Part shown: positions 14,716 to 26,721 of the stretch, piece after piece | How positions within the stretch are numbered: the first letter of the stretch is position 1 | How the letters are laid out: each line of letters begins with the position of its first letter | Assembly: GCA_018820995.1 (NCBI GenBank) | Contig: JAHJNE010000659.1 | Location: 1 to 32,215, forward strand | DNA length: 32,215 nucleotides | Reading direction: 5' to 3' | Source of the DNA: Gammaproteobacteria bacterium | GTDB lineage: Bacteria > Pseudomonadota > Gammaproteobacteria > Enterobacterales > Alteromonadaceae | The notes under the pieces: generated by a model | Seen by the model: the letters and a program-made list of their open reading frames with translations, nothing else | Told to the model about the DNA's origin: nothing | Database searches by the model: none | Translations under genes and position numbers: made by a program

Positions 14716-15456
14716 ATGCGATATCTCCGCACAATCCGGTTCTGGCGAACCTTTCATCTTTGGTTGAGTTTATTGCTGTCATTGCAGTTGCTGGCTTGGT
14801 TTGGTGGCGGGTTGATCATGTCGGTGTTGCCAATTAACGAAGTGCGCGGCGACCATTTAAGAGCCCCCACACCAAGTATTCAATGGTCACAGGCGAATGT
14901 CAGCCCAGCGCAATTAAAGCACCTCGTGCACATGCAATTACCCAATGCGGGCTTATTGACGGGTGTATTAAGTCTGAAACAACGTGGTGAGCTACCGGTA
15001 TATCAGCTGCAGAATGGTCCAAAATCGCAGTATTTCAGTGCTATCGACGGTAGCAAACTGCAGCCACTGAATGAAAAAGAAGTACATCAATTAGCGCAGC
15101 AGTTGTATCGGGGCGGCGGCAAATTACAGCAGGCTAGGTTGATCAGCGAGTTGCCGATTGAAGCTCGGGGTTTGCGTGCGCCGGTCTGGCAGGTCACCTT
15201 TCAAGATGCGGATAATAGCGTATTTTATCTGGATCCCATCCTTGGACAACTACTGCGGGTTCGCACCGACAACTGGCGGTTATACGATTTTGTCTGGATG
15301 TTGCACATCATGGACTATAAGGAGCGGGATAATTTTAATCACGGCTTATTGATTGCAAGTTCTGCATTGGCTTTGTTATTTACGATCAGTGGCTTGGTAT
15401 TGCTGGTCATGACATTGCGCCGAAAAACCAGTCGCTCTTCATTAGCGGGGCAATGA
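14716..15456 (+). CDS. PepSY-domain inner-membrane protein
   Basis: 246 residues. A transmembrane helix lies near residues 14-36 (LWLSLLLSLQLLAWFGGGLIM) and a second near 208-232 (LLIASSALALLFTISGLVLLV). Between them lies a periplasmic part with two PepSY-like segments: one around PVYQLQNGPKSQYFSAIDG and one around APVWQVTFQDADNSVFYLDP, the latter leading to LLRVRTDNWRLYDFVWMLHIMD. That last motif, with the helix after it, is typical of PepSY-associated membrane proteins, some of which are linked to iron reduction or redox. No partner is adjacent. It diverges from the periplasmic binding protein. The function remains general. Confidence 0.75.
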   Translation: MRYLRTIRFWRTFHLWLSLLLSLQLLAWFGGGLIMSVLPINEVRGDHLRAPTPSIQWSQANVSPAQLKHLVHMQLPNAGLLTGVLSLKQRGELPVYQLQNGPKSQYFSAIDGSKLQPLNEKEVHQLAQQLYRGGGKLQQARLISELPIEARGLRAPVWQVTFQDADNSVFYLDPILGQLLRVRTDNWRLYDFVWMLHIMDYKERDNFNHGLLIASSALALLFTISGLVLLVMTLRRKTSRSSLAGQ

Positions 15457-15558
15457 ACCTGGTCAGCGTGTCGACTGACGCTTGTCGCCCCACTTTACTG
15501 GTAAAAGACCGCTGCTGACGTATACTGAAAAGTACCATGTACTAAACGGAGACGCATT

Positions 15559-15786
15559 ATGGACAACAGTCATCATTCTTTACGTGAGTTGTTTGACCAA
15601 CTTGGGCTCGACAGTGATTACAATAGTATTGAGCAATTTATCGGCAAACATCGGTTAAATGAAGATTTACCATTATCCAAAGCCAGCTTCTGGACGACAG
15701 CTCAAGCTTCTTTCTTACGCGAATCTTATCATCAGGACGCGGATTGGGTTGCAGTGATCGATGAACTGAATCAACGCCTACGCTAA
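15559..15786 (+). CDS. DUF2789 family protein
   Basis: 75 residues, the usual family length. Matches the DUF2789 pattern from memory: SLRELFDQLGLDS, an IEQFIGKHR helix, LPLSKASFWTTAQASFLRES and a C-terminal ADWVAVIDELNQRLR. It is acidic, helical, cytoplasmic and of unknown function. GGAG precedes the ATG, and a TATACT -10-like hexamer lies near 15521 without a convincing -35. It converges on the next gene with a 28-bp gap that has no terminator. Confidence 0.8.
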   Translation: MDNSHHSLRELFDQLGLDSDYNSIEQFIGKHRLNEDLPLSKASFWTTAQASFLRESYHQDADWVAVIDELNQRLR

Positions 15787-15814
15787 CTTTTGTGAGGTCA
15801 ATTCCGCCTTGGTA

Positions 15815-17137
15815 TCATTCAACAATACGGATTTGATACAACGGCAATGCATCAAGTCGTTGATCAATATCCTGCAGTATTTTCTGGTAATTAACTGAGT
15901 CAACCGACTGATATTCCTGCTCAAAGGTTTGCTGCGACAGACCTTCCGGCAACCGGGATTTGCTTGGGAATAAATCTGCTTCAGTCAACTCCTGACTAAA
16001 AAACTGCTGCAGCGCAGCGGCTGAGCTGGCAGAACCAATCGCAATTTGTGCAAAACGAACTCCGGCACGATCTGCCAGCAAATCCACAAAACTAAAACCA
16101 CTGCCACCTTTGATTGAATCTAGCAGTTCTTTGGCCTCACCGACCGTGTCGCTGACGTTTTTATTCGTCAGCACTTGGATGGTCGCTGAATAAATAAAAT
16201 GTTGTTGTAAATCCGGACGTCTGGCTAAAGTCACCCGAGGTGCTTTCCCGCCAGGCGCTTTTTTCACTTCATTCACCAACAATTGTAAGTTCTGCCCACC
16301 CAGCAATTGCGCCATCGCGAGCAACACAGCTTGATTCTCTAGTTGTGCCCGGCCTGGTTCATCCTGATAGACCGCTGTGCGCAGCTGCGCCTGACGAAAC
16401 AGCAGCTGCAAATAGCCATGCAGACTGCTATTCGGATTTGCGACAGCATACTCGGCGGCGATTTTGTAATAAAACTCGAGATTGGCGGTTTGTGCTGGCG
16501 AACTGAATAACTCACGATAGACCGACAGGCCGGATTGCTTCAGGCGCTGAAAATCCCAGCCACCTGGTCTTGTCACTTCAACCTTGACTTCGTCCTGCTG
16601 AAATTGCACCGAACGCACCATCGCTAACAAACTGGCACCTTTACCTGGTCCCCACAAACGATCGGCAAACCAACCAAGTAGACTCAAAGCCGTGTCACCT
16701 GGCAGAGTCAGCATGCCCAGCGTCACCTGCTGAATATCCAATGGACCTGTTGAAGGATGAACCTGCACGCTGGCGTTCAAATAATAAGATTTCCCCAGCA
16801 AGGTCACCGGCAAGGTCATATAGCTGGTTAAGCCTTCAGGGGTCACTTGTGCCTGGCCCCGAAAACCCGGCAAGGTACGGCTGGCGAGCGCAAACGCAGA
16901 GTTTAACTCATCCGTATTCGCTGAAAAAACCCATTGTTGCTCGGTCGGATTTTGCATTGCGGAATTGAGGTTGCTCAACAATTGTTTACTGTGCCGCACC
17001 GCTTCAGCGTTCATTCGCCCTTGCGGTGTAACCAGTGGCTGCGCATCAAATAACAACCAGAAGCAAATAACGCCTAAGGTGATAATCACCAAAAGCAACG
17101 TCAGCACTTGCCGGAATAAATGATGTACCGCCTGCAT
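15815..17137 (-). CDS. Unrecognised membrane-anchored protein
   Basis: About 440 residues from ATG at 17137; GTG at 17212 or ATG at 17194 would add up to 25. The chosen start gives a classic anchor: short basic N-terminus, then one transmembrane segment (VLTLLLVIITLGVICFWLLF, about residues 11-30), with the rest predicted periplasmic. No catalytic motif is visible. The first third (VFSANTDELNSAFALASRTL, then GLTSYMTLPV) looks like a beta-rich domain seen in uncharacterised marine gammaproteobacterial proteins; the rest is mainly helical with a DPGRAQ-like hinge region and Gln-rich segments. It diverges from the diguanylate cyclase gene. I cannot assign a function; an envelope or polysaccharide-related role would be a guess. 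Confidence 0.65.
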   Translation of the reverse strand: MQAVHHLFRQVLTLLLVIITLGVICFWLLFDAQPLVTPQGRMNAEAVRHSKQLLSNLNSAMQNPTEQQWVFSANTDELNSAFALASRTLPGFRGQAQVTPEGLTSYMTLPVTLLGKSYYLNASVQVHPSTGPLDIQQVTLGMLTLPGDTALSLLGWFADRLWGPGKGASLLAMVRSVQFQQDEVKVEVTRPGGWDFQRLKQSGLSVYRELFSSPAQTANLEFYYKIAAEYAVANPNSSLHGYLQLLFRQAQLRTAVYQDEPGRAQLENQAVLLAMAQLLGGQNLQLLVNEVKKAPGGKAPRVTLARRPDLQQHFIYSATIQVLTNKNVSDTVGEAKELLDSIKGGSGFSFVDLLADRAGVRFAQIAIGSASSAAALQQFFSQELTEADLFPSKSRLPEGLSQQTFEQEYQSVDSVNYQKILQDIDQRLDALPLYQIRIVE

Positions 17138-17477
17138 CGCCACTCGATGGACCTTCTGCACCAAAAAACAGTATCTTACCAGAAGGATTGTCATCCACGG
17201 CAAGCTTTTCACGGCGAATAGACGGCAAAGACAGCTCGACGTTGATCCAGTCTATTTACGCTCAGCAGCAAGCAAATAATTTTCAACATGCGGCCGCCTG
17301 ACAAGTGAAGGAGTAGACCCATCAATCAACGCCGACGGATCTGGCGTTTATCATTTCAATGACGAAAGTGACATTGTCGCTGCCGCACTATATATTCTTG
17401 TTAACTAATTCAACCCAACCCTGCAATAGCCGACTAAGCTGTTGATGAGTATCAAAATAACGGTGAAGCCCCCAACA
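17138..17477. promoter_or_regulatory. Divergent intergenic region upstream of the GGDEF gene
   Basis: About 340 bp between the chosen starts. It holds a strong promoter for the rightward gene (17368-17396) and a hairpin AACGCC-N9-GGCGTT at 17328-17348. I see no riboswitch and no clear leftward promoter. Confidence 0.5.
17368..17396 (+). promoter_or_regulatory. Sigma-70 promoter for the diguanylate cyclase
   Basis: GTGACA at 17368-17373 (5/6) and TATATT at 17391-17396 (5/6) with an ideal 17-bp spacer. The predicted start near 17403 gives a leader of about 75 nt. Confidence 0.65.
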
Positions 17478-19565
17478 ATGCGATCGATATGGTTTTGGTT
17501 TTGGTTTAGGTACAGATGTATCCCCGGCAGCCGCTGGCTGTTGATGTTGTGGCTCACCATCAGCTCAGTACAGGCCGCTCCGGAAGTTGATGCCAAACTC
17601 GAAGAAGAGCTCAACCAATATTTGCAGCTGACGACTAGCGATCAGGCAGCAGCCGAGGTTTTGCTCCAGAAAATAGCGCCAAAAATCACGGCTTTAACAC
17701 CAATTGCTACCAAAGTCCGTTACAACAGTTATCTATCAACGACCCTGTCTGCTGATAAAAAATACCAGGAAGCAGATCAGCTATTACAGCAAAACTGGCT
17801 CTGGGCTGAGCAGGTTCAAGACCCGGATATCTGGGCAGAGGTTTTGGCAGATCATCTGCAAGAAAGCTGGGGCCGCGGTGAAAATGCCAAAGCCGTCAGC
17901 TTCCTTGAGCCATTATTGCAATACGCAGCAAAAGCCACCCAGCACAGGGTCCAATATTATGCATGGAATACAGCCGCTCGCTTTCAGTCCTGGCAAGGCA
18001 AATATGAACTGGCGCTGGCGTCATTTCATCAAGCCTATGCCGGGATCGAGCAGGATGAAAACCCTCGCACCCCGTTCCGAAAAATGTACCTCAAAGCCAG
18101 CATTGCCAATTTGCATGGTAGTTTACGCAATTACCCGTTGGCTTTAAAAACCATTCAGGAAGGCCTGGCTGAGTCGAAAAAGAATCCTGATCTGGCCTCT
18201 TACGTCACCGACTTTTATACCCAGGAAGGTTATCTGTTGGTCGATGTTGGCGAGTTGGATGCCGCGCTACATAGTTATCAACAAGGCCTGAGCTGGGCCA
18301 TCAAGCAAAATAACGACTTCGCCGAAGCAACCTTACAAAACAACATTGGTGACATCTATTTGCGTCAACGCAAACTTGATTTAGCCACCAGCTATTTTGA
18401 GAAAAGCCTGGCCTTTGGCGTCAGTAAACAGAATAAAGCAACGATTGCTCTGTCCACATTTAATTTGGGTTATGTCAAAGTATTGCAAGGCGATTATGCG
18501 CAAGGGATTGCGCAAATGCAGGCCATGATTAAAGAGTTTGGCGATTTAAACGGCAAAGCAGATTCACTGGCTTATTTGATTGAACTCGCAGATGCCCTTC
18601 GGTTTGCCAAACAGTATCAAGCAGAGGCTGAGACTTTACGACAATACAATCAGTTGTCATCAGAAATATTTCAAAGTGACCGGGAAAAACAGTTAAATCA
18701 ACTGCAGGAAGAATTTTCAGCCAAAGAAAAAACCAAAGAAATTGCTGTGCTGACGCAGCAAAATCAGCTCAAAGCGGTTGAAATCGAACGACAAAACCTG
18801 CAACAGGAAGTGACAATGCTGGTTGGGATTGTTGTGGCGCTAGCCTCCGTTTTGCTGTTTTTACTGTATCGCAAAGTGCGGCAAGCTAATTTAAAATTGA
18901 AAGAAGTGAACGATAAACTGGCCTATCAGTCATTGCGTGACCCACTGACCGGCTTGTTTAACCGTCGCTCCTTGCTCGAACATATGGAACGCCGCCAAAT
19001 CAGCGACCGGCGTGCCGCTGCACCGCAGTTGACGGATGGATTTATCCTACTGGATATCGATTTTTTTAAACACATTAATGATCACTATGGCCATGCGGCG
19101 GGAGATGCAGTGTTGGTAGAAATTGCCAAACGACTCACGGCCCTGACCCGTAATGACGATATGGTATGGCGCTGGGGCGGCGAAGAATTTCTCATTTTAT
19201 TGCGTAAAGTTGATATGGCTGCACTCACACAATTTACCCAACGGGTGCTTGAGGTCATTGGCGCTAACAGCATTACTTTTGGCAAACAACAACTGCAGGT
19301 GACTGCTTCAGCGGGGTTTTTAACCTATCCTTTTGCCGCACTGGATGAACAGACACTCAGTTGGCCGAAGGCATTACAACTGGCTGATATGGCGTTATAT
19401 CTGGGGAAAATACATGGCCGTAACCGCGCTTATGGTTTAGTGCAATTAAATCAACCCTATCAGCAAATTGCGGCGCAGCTGGAAACCGATTTATCAGCTG
19501 CGATTGAACTGGGGCTTGTTGATGTGGTGTTGGTTGAAGGGCCGGCCAAAGACGAGCGGCTCTGA
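17478..19565 (+). CDS. Diguanylate cyclase with periplasmic TPR sensor (TPR-TM-GGDEF)
   Basis: About 695 residues from ATG at 17478, chosen for GGTGA about 10 nt upstream and the signal peptide (aromatic-rich WFWFWFRYR, then WLLMLWLTISSVQA, cleavage near VQA-AP); ATG at 17445 is an alternative. The mature region is a helical TPR array (about 60-400), including a canonical unit ATLQNNIGDIYLRQRKLDLA. A coiled coil (EKQLNQLQEEFSAKEKTKEI) and one transmembrane helix (VGIVVALASVLLFLLY) lead to a cytoplasmic GGDEF domain starting at DPLTGLFNRR. The active motif is GGEEF, and RNDD five residues before it is an intact RxxD inhibitory site, so it should make c-di-GMP with product inhibition. TPRs presumably sense a periplasmic protein or ligand. 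Confidence 0.9.
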   Translation: MRSIWFWFWFRYRCIPGSRWLLMLWLTISSVQAAPEVDAKLEEELNQYLQLTTSDQAAAEVLLQKIAPKITALTPIATKVRYNSYLSTTLSADKKYQEADQLLQQNWLWAEQVQDPDIWAEVLADHLQESWGRGENAKAVSFLEPLLQYAAKATQHRVQYYAWNTAARFQSWQGKYELALASFHQAYAGIEQDENPRTPFRKMYLKASIANLHGSLRNYPLALKTIQEGLAESKKNPDLASYVTDFYTQEGYLLVDVGELDAALHSYQQGLSWAIKQNNDFAEATLQNNIGDIYLRQRKLDLATSYFEKSLAFGVSKQNKATIALSTFNLGYVKVLQGDYAQGIAQMQAMIKEFGDLNGKADSLAYLIELADALRFAKQYQAEAETLRQYNQLSSEIFQSDREKQLNQLQEEFSAKEKTKEIAVLTQQNQLKAVEIERQNLQQEVTMLVGIVVALASVLLFLLYRKVRQANLKLKEVNDKLAYQSLRDPLTGLFNRRSLLEHMERRQISDRRAAAPQLTDGFILLDIDFFKHINDHYGHAAGDAVLVEIAKRLTALTRNDDMVWRWGGEEFLILLRKVDMAALTQFTQRVLEVIGANSITFGKQQLQVTASAGFLTYPFAALDEQTLSWPKALQLADMALYLGKIHGRNRAYGLVQLNQPYQQIAAQLETDLSAAIELGLVDVVLVEGPAKDERL

Positions 19566-19647
19566 CATATTTGCTGACATTCAATCACTGGCAATTGGCG
19601 GGTTCGCCGATTTACACTGAAATAAACAGCTTTTAAAGGACACGCCC

Positions 19648-19968
19648 ATGCTTAGTAGCCTATCTGACAGTCACATTCAAAAAAAAGTGCTGGCGACGGC
19701 ACAATTAGGTGCAGGCCACAGCGATGGTTATTTGAGTGTCAGTTCGACAACGCTGCGCTTTGAACCATTTAATCAGACGTATGGCTTAGGCCCTTATCTT
19801 ATTCACCGGGATGAAATCAGCAAGGTTGAACCCACTTATGGCAAAGGTGGTGGTTTTATACCGGTAGTAGCAGAAGCCATTACCATTACCATGGCTGATA
19901 GCCGGCAATATCAGTTTGTGCTGGCTGACGCCGCTGGCTGGATCGCATTGTTGCAACCAGCGCAGTGA
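19648..19968 (+). CDS. Small beta-rich hypothetical protein, PH/GRAM-like
   Basis: 106 residues with AAAGGA about 8 nt before the ATG, which supports a real gene. The pattern SDGYLSVSSTTLRFEPFN, then YLIHRDEISKVEPTYGKGGGFIP, then AITITMADSRQYQFVLADAAGWI resembles bacterial PH-like/GRAM domains that respond to membrane or protein partners. There is no signal peptide or transmembrane segment. It follows the diguanylate cyclase by 82 bp, with a small GGCG/CGCC hairpin between, and may share its transcript. Function unknown. Confidence 0.65.
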   Translation: MLSSLSDSHIQKKVLATAQLGAGHSDGYLSVSSTTLRFEPFNQTYGLGPYLIHRDEISKVEPTYGKGGGFIPVVAEAITITMADSRQYQFVLADAAGWIALLQPAQ

Positions 19969-20071
19969 CAACTTCCGGTTTGCTTCGTTTTCCTAAAACT
20001 GTGATCTGATGTTCACCATAAGGGTGTTTCTGCACTATGGTTAGCTCATACTCGGGAGGAAAAGACGACCG

Positions 20072-20497
20072 ATGACCTTTCAAATATTACAGCTCGACCA
20101 TATCGTGCTGCGCTGCCAGCACTTACCAGAAATGTTGGAGTTTTATCAACAGCGACTTGGCTGTACGCTGGAACGTAGCGTCCCGGAACTGGGTCTGTAC
20201 CAATTGCGTGCAGGGCAGCACCTGATTGACTTAATTAGTGTTGAAGGGGAACTGGGACAACAAGGTGGCGCCGCACCTCGGGCTGAAGGCCACAATATGG
20301 ACCATTTTTGTCTGCGGATAGACCCTTTTGACAGCCTATCTTTAACCGCATTTTTTAGTCACTACGGTATTGAAGTATCCACCAGCGCAGAGAGATATGG
20401 CGCTGATGGTTTTGGGCCTTCGTTGTACATCAAAGATCCAATGGGGAATACCATTGAACTCAAAGGCCCACCCGTCAAAACTGTAACCAGCGACTAG
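20072..20497 (+). CDS. VOC superfamily (glyoxalase/dioxygenase-fold) protein
   Basis: 141 residues. Two beta-alpha-beta-beta-beta modules: the first starts LDHIVLRC with metal-ligand His10, the second NMDHFCLRI with His78. The C-terminal [12 protein letters not shown] gives Glu129, the third ligand. Family members include glyoxalase I, fosfomycin-resistance enzymes, extradiol dioxygenases and small binding proteins; this one is short and nearest to generic VOC proteins. A GGGAGG ribosome site precedes the ATG. It converges on speD, with TAG stops of both genes sharing CTAG at 20494-20497. Confidence 0.8.
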   Translation: MTFQILQLDHIVLRCQHLPEMLEFYQQRLGCTLERSVPELGLYQLRAGQHLIDLISVEGELGQQGGAAPRAEGHNMDHFCLRIDPFDSLSLTAFFSHYGIEVSTSAERYGADGFGPSLYIKDPMGNTIELKGPPVKTVTSD

Positions 20498-21312
20498 TCC
20501 AATTCTGGCAAGTTACGGCCATAGAAAATTTCGCGCATTTCACGTTTCACTTTCTTGCTGATATCTTTTTGCTCTTGCTCAGAAAACGAATCCGCACCAG
20601 AACCGAACAAATAATTATCTAAATCAAACTCTTTGAGCATCATTTTGGTGTGGAACAGATTTTCCTGATAGACATTGACATCCACCATCTGGAAGGCATT
20701 TTTAGTCTGCGCATCCATAAAATTCTGAATCGAATGGATCGGATGATCGATGTAATGTTTCACACCATTCACATCACGGGTAAAACCACGCACCCGATAA
20801 TCGATGGTCACGATGTCAGATTCAAAGCTATGGATTAAAAAATTCAACGCTTTAAGCGGTGAAATCACCCCACAGGTCGAAACTTCGATATCTGCTCTAA
20901 AGGTACAGATGCCACCTTGCGGGTGATGCTCTGGGTAGGTATGAACACAGATATGGCTTTTATCAAGATGGGCGACAATTGCGTCAGGGAATGGGCCAGG
21001 TTGCTCTGTGGTCGGAGGTGCAACAGCACCTGGTACTTCTATCGGTTCTTCGCATACCAGGATCGTGACGCTGGCACCTTGTGGATCATAATCCTGCCGC
21101 GCCACATTCAGAATATTGGCGCCAATAATATCAACCACTTCACTCAGGATGTCAGTTAACCTATCCGCATTATATTGTTCGTCGATATAAGAAATGTACT
21201 CTTCCCGGTGCTGGTCGGTCGGGGCGTAACAAATATCGTAAATACTGAAACTTAAGCTTTTTGTTAGATTGTTAAAGCCATGCAGCTTCAGTTTTTCAAA
21301 TGGTTTTACCAC
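20494..21312 (-). CDS. speD: SpeD: S-adenosylmethionine decarboxylase proenzyme
   Basis: 272 residues, E. coli-type (264). Makes decarboxylated SAM for spermidine synthesis. Highly conserved: [20 protein letters not shown] at the start, then [17 protein letters not shown], where self-cleavage between Lys118 and Ser119 makes the pyruvoyl cofactor, then [44 protein letters not shown] and [13 protein letters not shown]. The start is GTG at 21312 with GGAGA about 10 nt upstream; a TATACT -10 at 21349-21354 (minus) suggests its own promoter, though no -35 is clear. speE is not in the window. It shares its stop with the convergent VOC gene. Confidence 0.95.
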   Translation of the reverse strand: MVKPFEKLKLHGFNNLTKSLSFSIYDICYAPTDQHREEYISYIDEQYNADRLTDILSEVVDIIGANILNVARQDYDPQGASVTILVCEEPIEVPGAVAPPTTEQPGPFPDAIVAHLDKSHICVHTYPEHHPQGGICTFRADIEVSTCGVISPLKALNFLIHSFESDIVTIDYRVRGFTRDVNGVKHYIDHPIHSIQNFMDAQTKNAFQMVDVNVYQENLFHTKMMLKEFDLDNYLFGSGADSFSEQEQKDISKKVKREMREIFYGRNLPELD

Positions 21313-21381
21313 GGTCTATGCTCTCCACTGCCCGTTGTCATCAGGGTCAGTATAGTGTATTCAAAAACAACTTCAGAAATG

Positions 21382-21825
21382 TCAGCTGGCAGGTTTTACC
21401 GCTGAAGGATGAACACTGAACGAATGTGTCACGGTCATGGCCTGTTGCAACATAATCGACACTGAGCAGTATTTTTCCGCAGATAAATTCACCGCGCGCT
21501 CAACATGTTTTTCGCTGACGTCAAAACCAGTGACTTCAAAATGCAGGTGAATTTTACTAAACACCCGTGGCACTGTATCCACCCGATCACCCGTTAACAC
21601 CACTCGGCAATCCGTCACTTGTTGCTTCGCTTTTTGCAAAATACTAACGACGTCCACCGAAGAACAGGCGCCAGCCGCCATAAGCAGGGTTTCCATTGGC
21701 GTGGGGGCAATACCCTCATCTTTATTCGAATCGAACATTACAGCGTGCCCGCTGCCTGAACGACCAATAAAACTGCTGTCGCCAGCCCAGGATACTGTTG
21801 CGTGAAGTTGGTTATCGCCTGCCAT
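21382..21825 (-). CDS. OsmC/YhfA-family peroxide-related protein
   Basis: 147 residues from ATG at 21825, chosen for GGAG 8 nt upstream; the longer frame to 21897 is unsupported. OsmC-fold features: an N-terminal beta part, PTPMETLLMAAGACSSVDVVS with the first conserved Cys, and SAEKYCSVSIML with the second. These two Cys are the peroxidatic pair in OsmC/Ohr enzymes. Sequence and size fit the YhfA subgroup, whose substrate is not known. In many gammaproteobacteria yhfA neighbours crp; here it sits between DUF3802 and speD. Confidence 0.85.
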   Translation of the reverse strand: MAGDNQLHATVSWAGDSSFIGRSGSGHAVMFDSNKDEGIAPTPMETLLMAAGACSSVDVVSILQKAKQQVTDCRVVLTGDRVDTVPRVFSKIHLHFEVTGFDVSEKHVERAVNLSAEKYCSVSIMLQQAMTVTHSFSVHPSAVKPAS

Positions 21826-21951
21826 CAGAATGCTCCGAGAGAAAATAGACAGGCATTCTATAAAAAATGTCGGCCCGGGGATAGGCCTAAGCGACATAGA
21901 AGCTTTTTCACGAAAGTGAACTTCATTGACTCGATGCTTTTCAAGCCTGAT

Positions 21952-22302
21952 TTAGTCCATTAAATGCGCAATCGCAGTATCAAATAGGTTTTTAATTAAC
22001 AGCGCCACTTCATTAATCAGTTCGACTTGTTCAGCCGTGGCTGGTCGGTTCAGCACTGACGCCAGTACTTCCTGAAAATCATACATGATGCCATCTACTT
22101 CACGGATAATCTGACTGCGATGGATGGTTTCAAGCTCGGTATGCTGCGTACAAAGCTGAATAATTTGTTCAGCAATTTGCTCTTCAATAATGACGCCCAG
22201 CGTTTTATTGTCGCTGGTTTGGGTTCCGGCCTGCTCAAACAACGCAAGGTGCTCTGTTAAAAACTGGATCAGGTGCTCGTAACCGGGTTTGTCAGTGACC
22301 AT
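21952..22302 (-). CDS. DUF3802 family protein
   Basis: 116 residues from ATG at 22302 (an in-frame TTG at 22314 would add four). Acidic, all-helical, cytoplasmic. Segments GYEHLIQFLTEHLALFEQAG, RSQIIREVDGIMYDFQEVLA and LLIKNLFDTAIAH match DUF3802 proteins of Vibrio and Shewanella as I recall them. No function is known. A weak hairpin with a GAAA loop lies just after the stop but has no U-tract. Confidence 0.7.
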   Translation of the reverse strand: MVTDKPGYEHLIQFLTEHLALFEQAGTQTSDNKTLGVIIEEQIAEQIIQLCTQHTELETIHRSQIIREVDGIMYDFQEVLASVLNRPATAEQVELINEVALLIKNLFDTAIAHLMD

Positions 22303-22400
22303 GGTGTAAACCAAAAACCGTTATAACCAGAAGGTAGGTAAATCTGCCACAGAACAGGAAGCAGGGTAAAGCTTTGTCTGAAAATATTTACTCATTTAGC

Positions 22401-22448
22401 AAAAAATAAGGCGCACCAGAAGCCATTGATCAGGATCAGGTGCGCTTT
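22401..22448 (-). terminator. Rho-independent terminator after astD
   Basis: GCGCACC at 22411-22417 and GGTGCGC at 22439-22445 form a perfect GC-rich 7-bp stem, extended by flanking A/T pairs. Read leftward, the stem is followed by CTTATTTTTT. It lies about 30 bases beyond the astD stop and may also weakly stop rightward reads. Confidence 0.75.
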
Positions 22449-22476
22449 ACCTTTGGGTCAAGCGATAGTTAACAGA

Positions 22477-23973
<1,497 letters not shown>

Positions 23974-23996
23974 TCACAAACAAAAAAAGGCGGAAA

Positions 23997-25013
23997 TTAA
24001 AGACGCGCCAGTCGCACCCAATCGCCATCCTGTACCTGCAGCGCACTTGCCAATTCTGCCGGCAAATTAACCTCGTCACTGGTTTCACTGACGTGTAAAT
24101 GCGCCCAGGTTGCGCGAAAGTTTTGCCGGTCGCTGTTGCAAATTAAATGAGGTTGACCACCACTCACATCGGCGACGCGCACCTGCAACCGGCGGCTATT
24201 CCGTGCAGTACGAATGTGCTCAAGTTTGGCTTCAACTGTCGGGCCAGCATCAAAAATATCGACATAACCGGTGGTCGAAAAACCTTCAGATTGCAGCAAT
24301 GCCAGCGCAGGCTTGGTTTTGGCGTGAACCTGACCAATCACCGCTTGGGCATCTTTACTCAGTAAACTGACGTATATCGGGTATTTAGGCATCAATTCCG
24401 CAATAAATACTTTCTGACCGATACCAGTCAGATAATCGGCGGTCGGAAAATCGACTGAAAAGAAATGCTCCTCCAGCCATTGCCAAAACGGTGAATTGCC
24501 TACTTCATCAGAGACTCCACGCATTTCGGCGATAACCCGATCCGCAAATCGTTCGCGAAACTCTGCCATAAACAAAAATCTGAAACGCGACAACAATTTG
24601 CCGTTGTGCTTCAGGCGTCGCTGCTCACGCAGGAACAAAGTGCATAACTCGGTCGCACCGGTGTAATCGTTGCACAAGGTCAAAATATCGACAGTGTTGT
24701 ACACACCAAGTGCCCGCGATGTATGAACCACTTTGCCGAGGTGATAATGATAAAAAGCATCATCGAGACCCACTGCGGCTTCAATCGCACTGGTGCCACA
24801 GATGTGGCCGGTTTCAGTATCTTCCAGGACAAACAAGTAACCTTCGTCACCAGGTTTGCTGACATTTTTGGCAAAAGAGGCTTCTGAGCGATTAATTTTG
24901 CGCTGCAACAGTTCATCGTTGACTGGCAAAGAGGTAAATCCATGGCCGGATTCCACTGCCATATCATATAAGGCAGGATAATCGTCGGCGCGGATTGGGC
25001 GAATCACCATCAT
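23997..25013 (-). CDS. astA: AstA: arginine N-succinyltransferase
   Basis: 338 residues from ATG at 25013 (E. coli AstA is 344). Transfers succinyl from succinyl-CoA to arginine, step one of the AST pathway. MVIRPIRADDYPALYDMA at the N-terminus, GHGFTSLPVNDELLQRKI, and VVHTSRALGVYNTVDILTLC followed by SRFRFLFMAEFRERFADRVI and MPKYPIYVSLL are AstA signatures. The frame runs 34 codons further up, but GGAG about 9 nt before 25013 and family length support this start. It follows astC by about 180 bp, a gap holding a stem-loop, and precedes astD. Confidence 0.93.
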   Translation of the reverse strand: MMVIRPIRADDYPALYDMAVESGHGFTSLPVNDELLQRKINRSEASFAKNVSKPGDEGYLFVLEDTETGHICGTSAIEAAVGLDDAFYHYHLGKVVHTSRALGVYNTVDILTLCNDYTGATELCTLFLREQRRLKHNGKLLSRFRFLFMAEFRERFADRVIAEMRGVSDEVGNSPFWQWLEEHFFSVDFPTADYLTGIGQKVFIAELMPKYPIYVSLLSKDAQAVIGQVHAKTKPALALLQSEGFSTTGYVDIFDAGPTVEAKLEHIRTARNSRRLQVRVADVSGGQPHLICNSDRQNFRATWAHLHVSETSDEVNLPAELASALQVQDGDWVRLARL

Positions 25014-25158
25014 CGTCGCTTGCTCCAGAGTTGCGGCGGGAGCTTCAGGCCCGCCATTTTGTTTTTGCTTTACGCAAGCCGCTCCTGCCGCATTATTGCT
25101 ATTGTCTGACGGCATGGCTTGCGTTGGTTGCTTCGTTTTTTAGTATTATTGGTCTTCA

Positions 25159-25177
25159 CCCCAGCTTCGCACTGGGG
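25159..25177 (-). promoter_or_regulatory. Stem-loop between astC and astA
   Basis: CCCCAG-N7-CTGGGG, extendable by one A-T pair. Read leftward, no U-tract follows, so it is not a clear terminator for astC; read rightward TTTT follows. It may process or stabilise the astC mRNA. Confidence 0.4.
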
Positions 25178-25195
25178 TTTTGGCAAAAATGGAAA

Positions 25196-26721
<1,526 letters not shown>

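Noticed and set aside
21898-21951. Hairpin with GAAA loop as terminator of the DUF3802 gene
   Set aside because: Short AT-rich stem, bulged, with no U-tract in the leftward direction.
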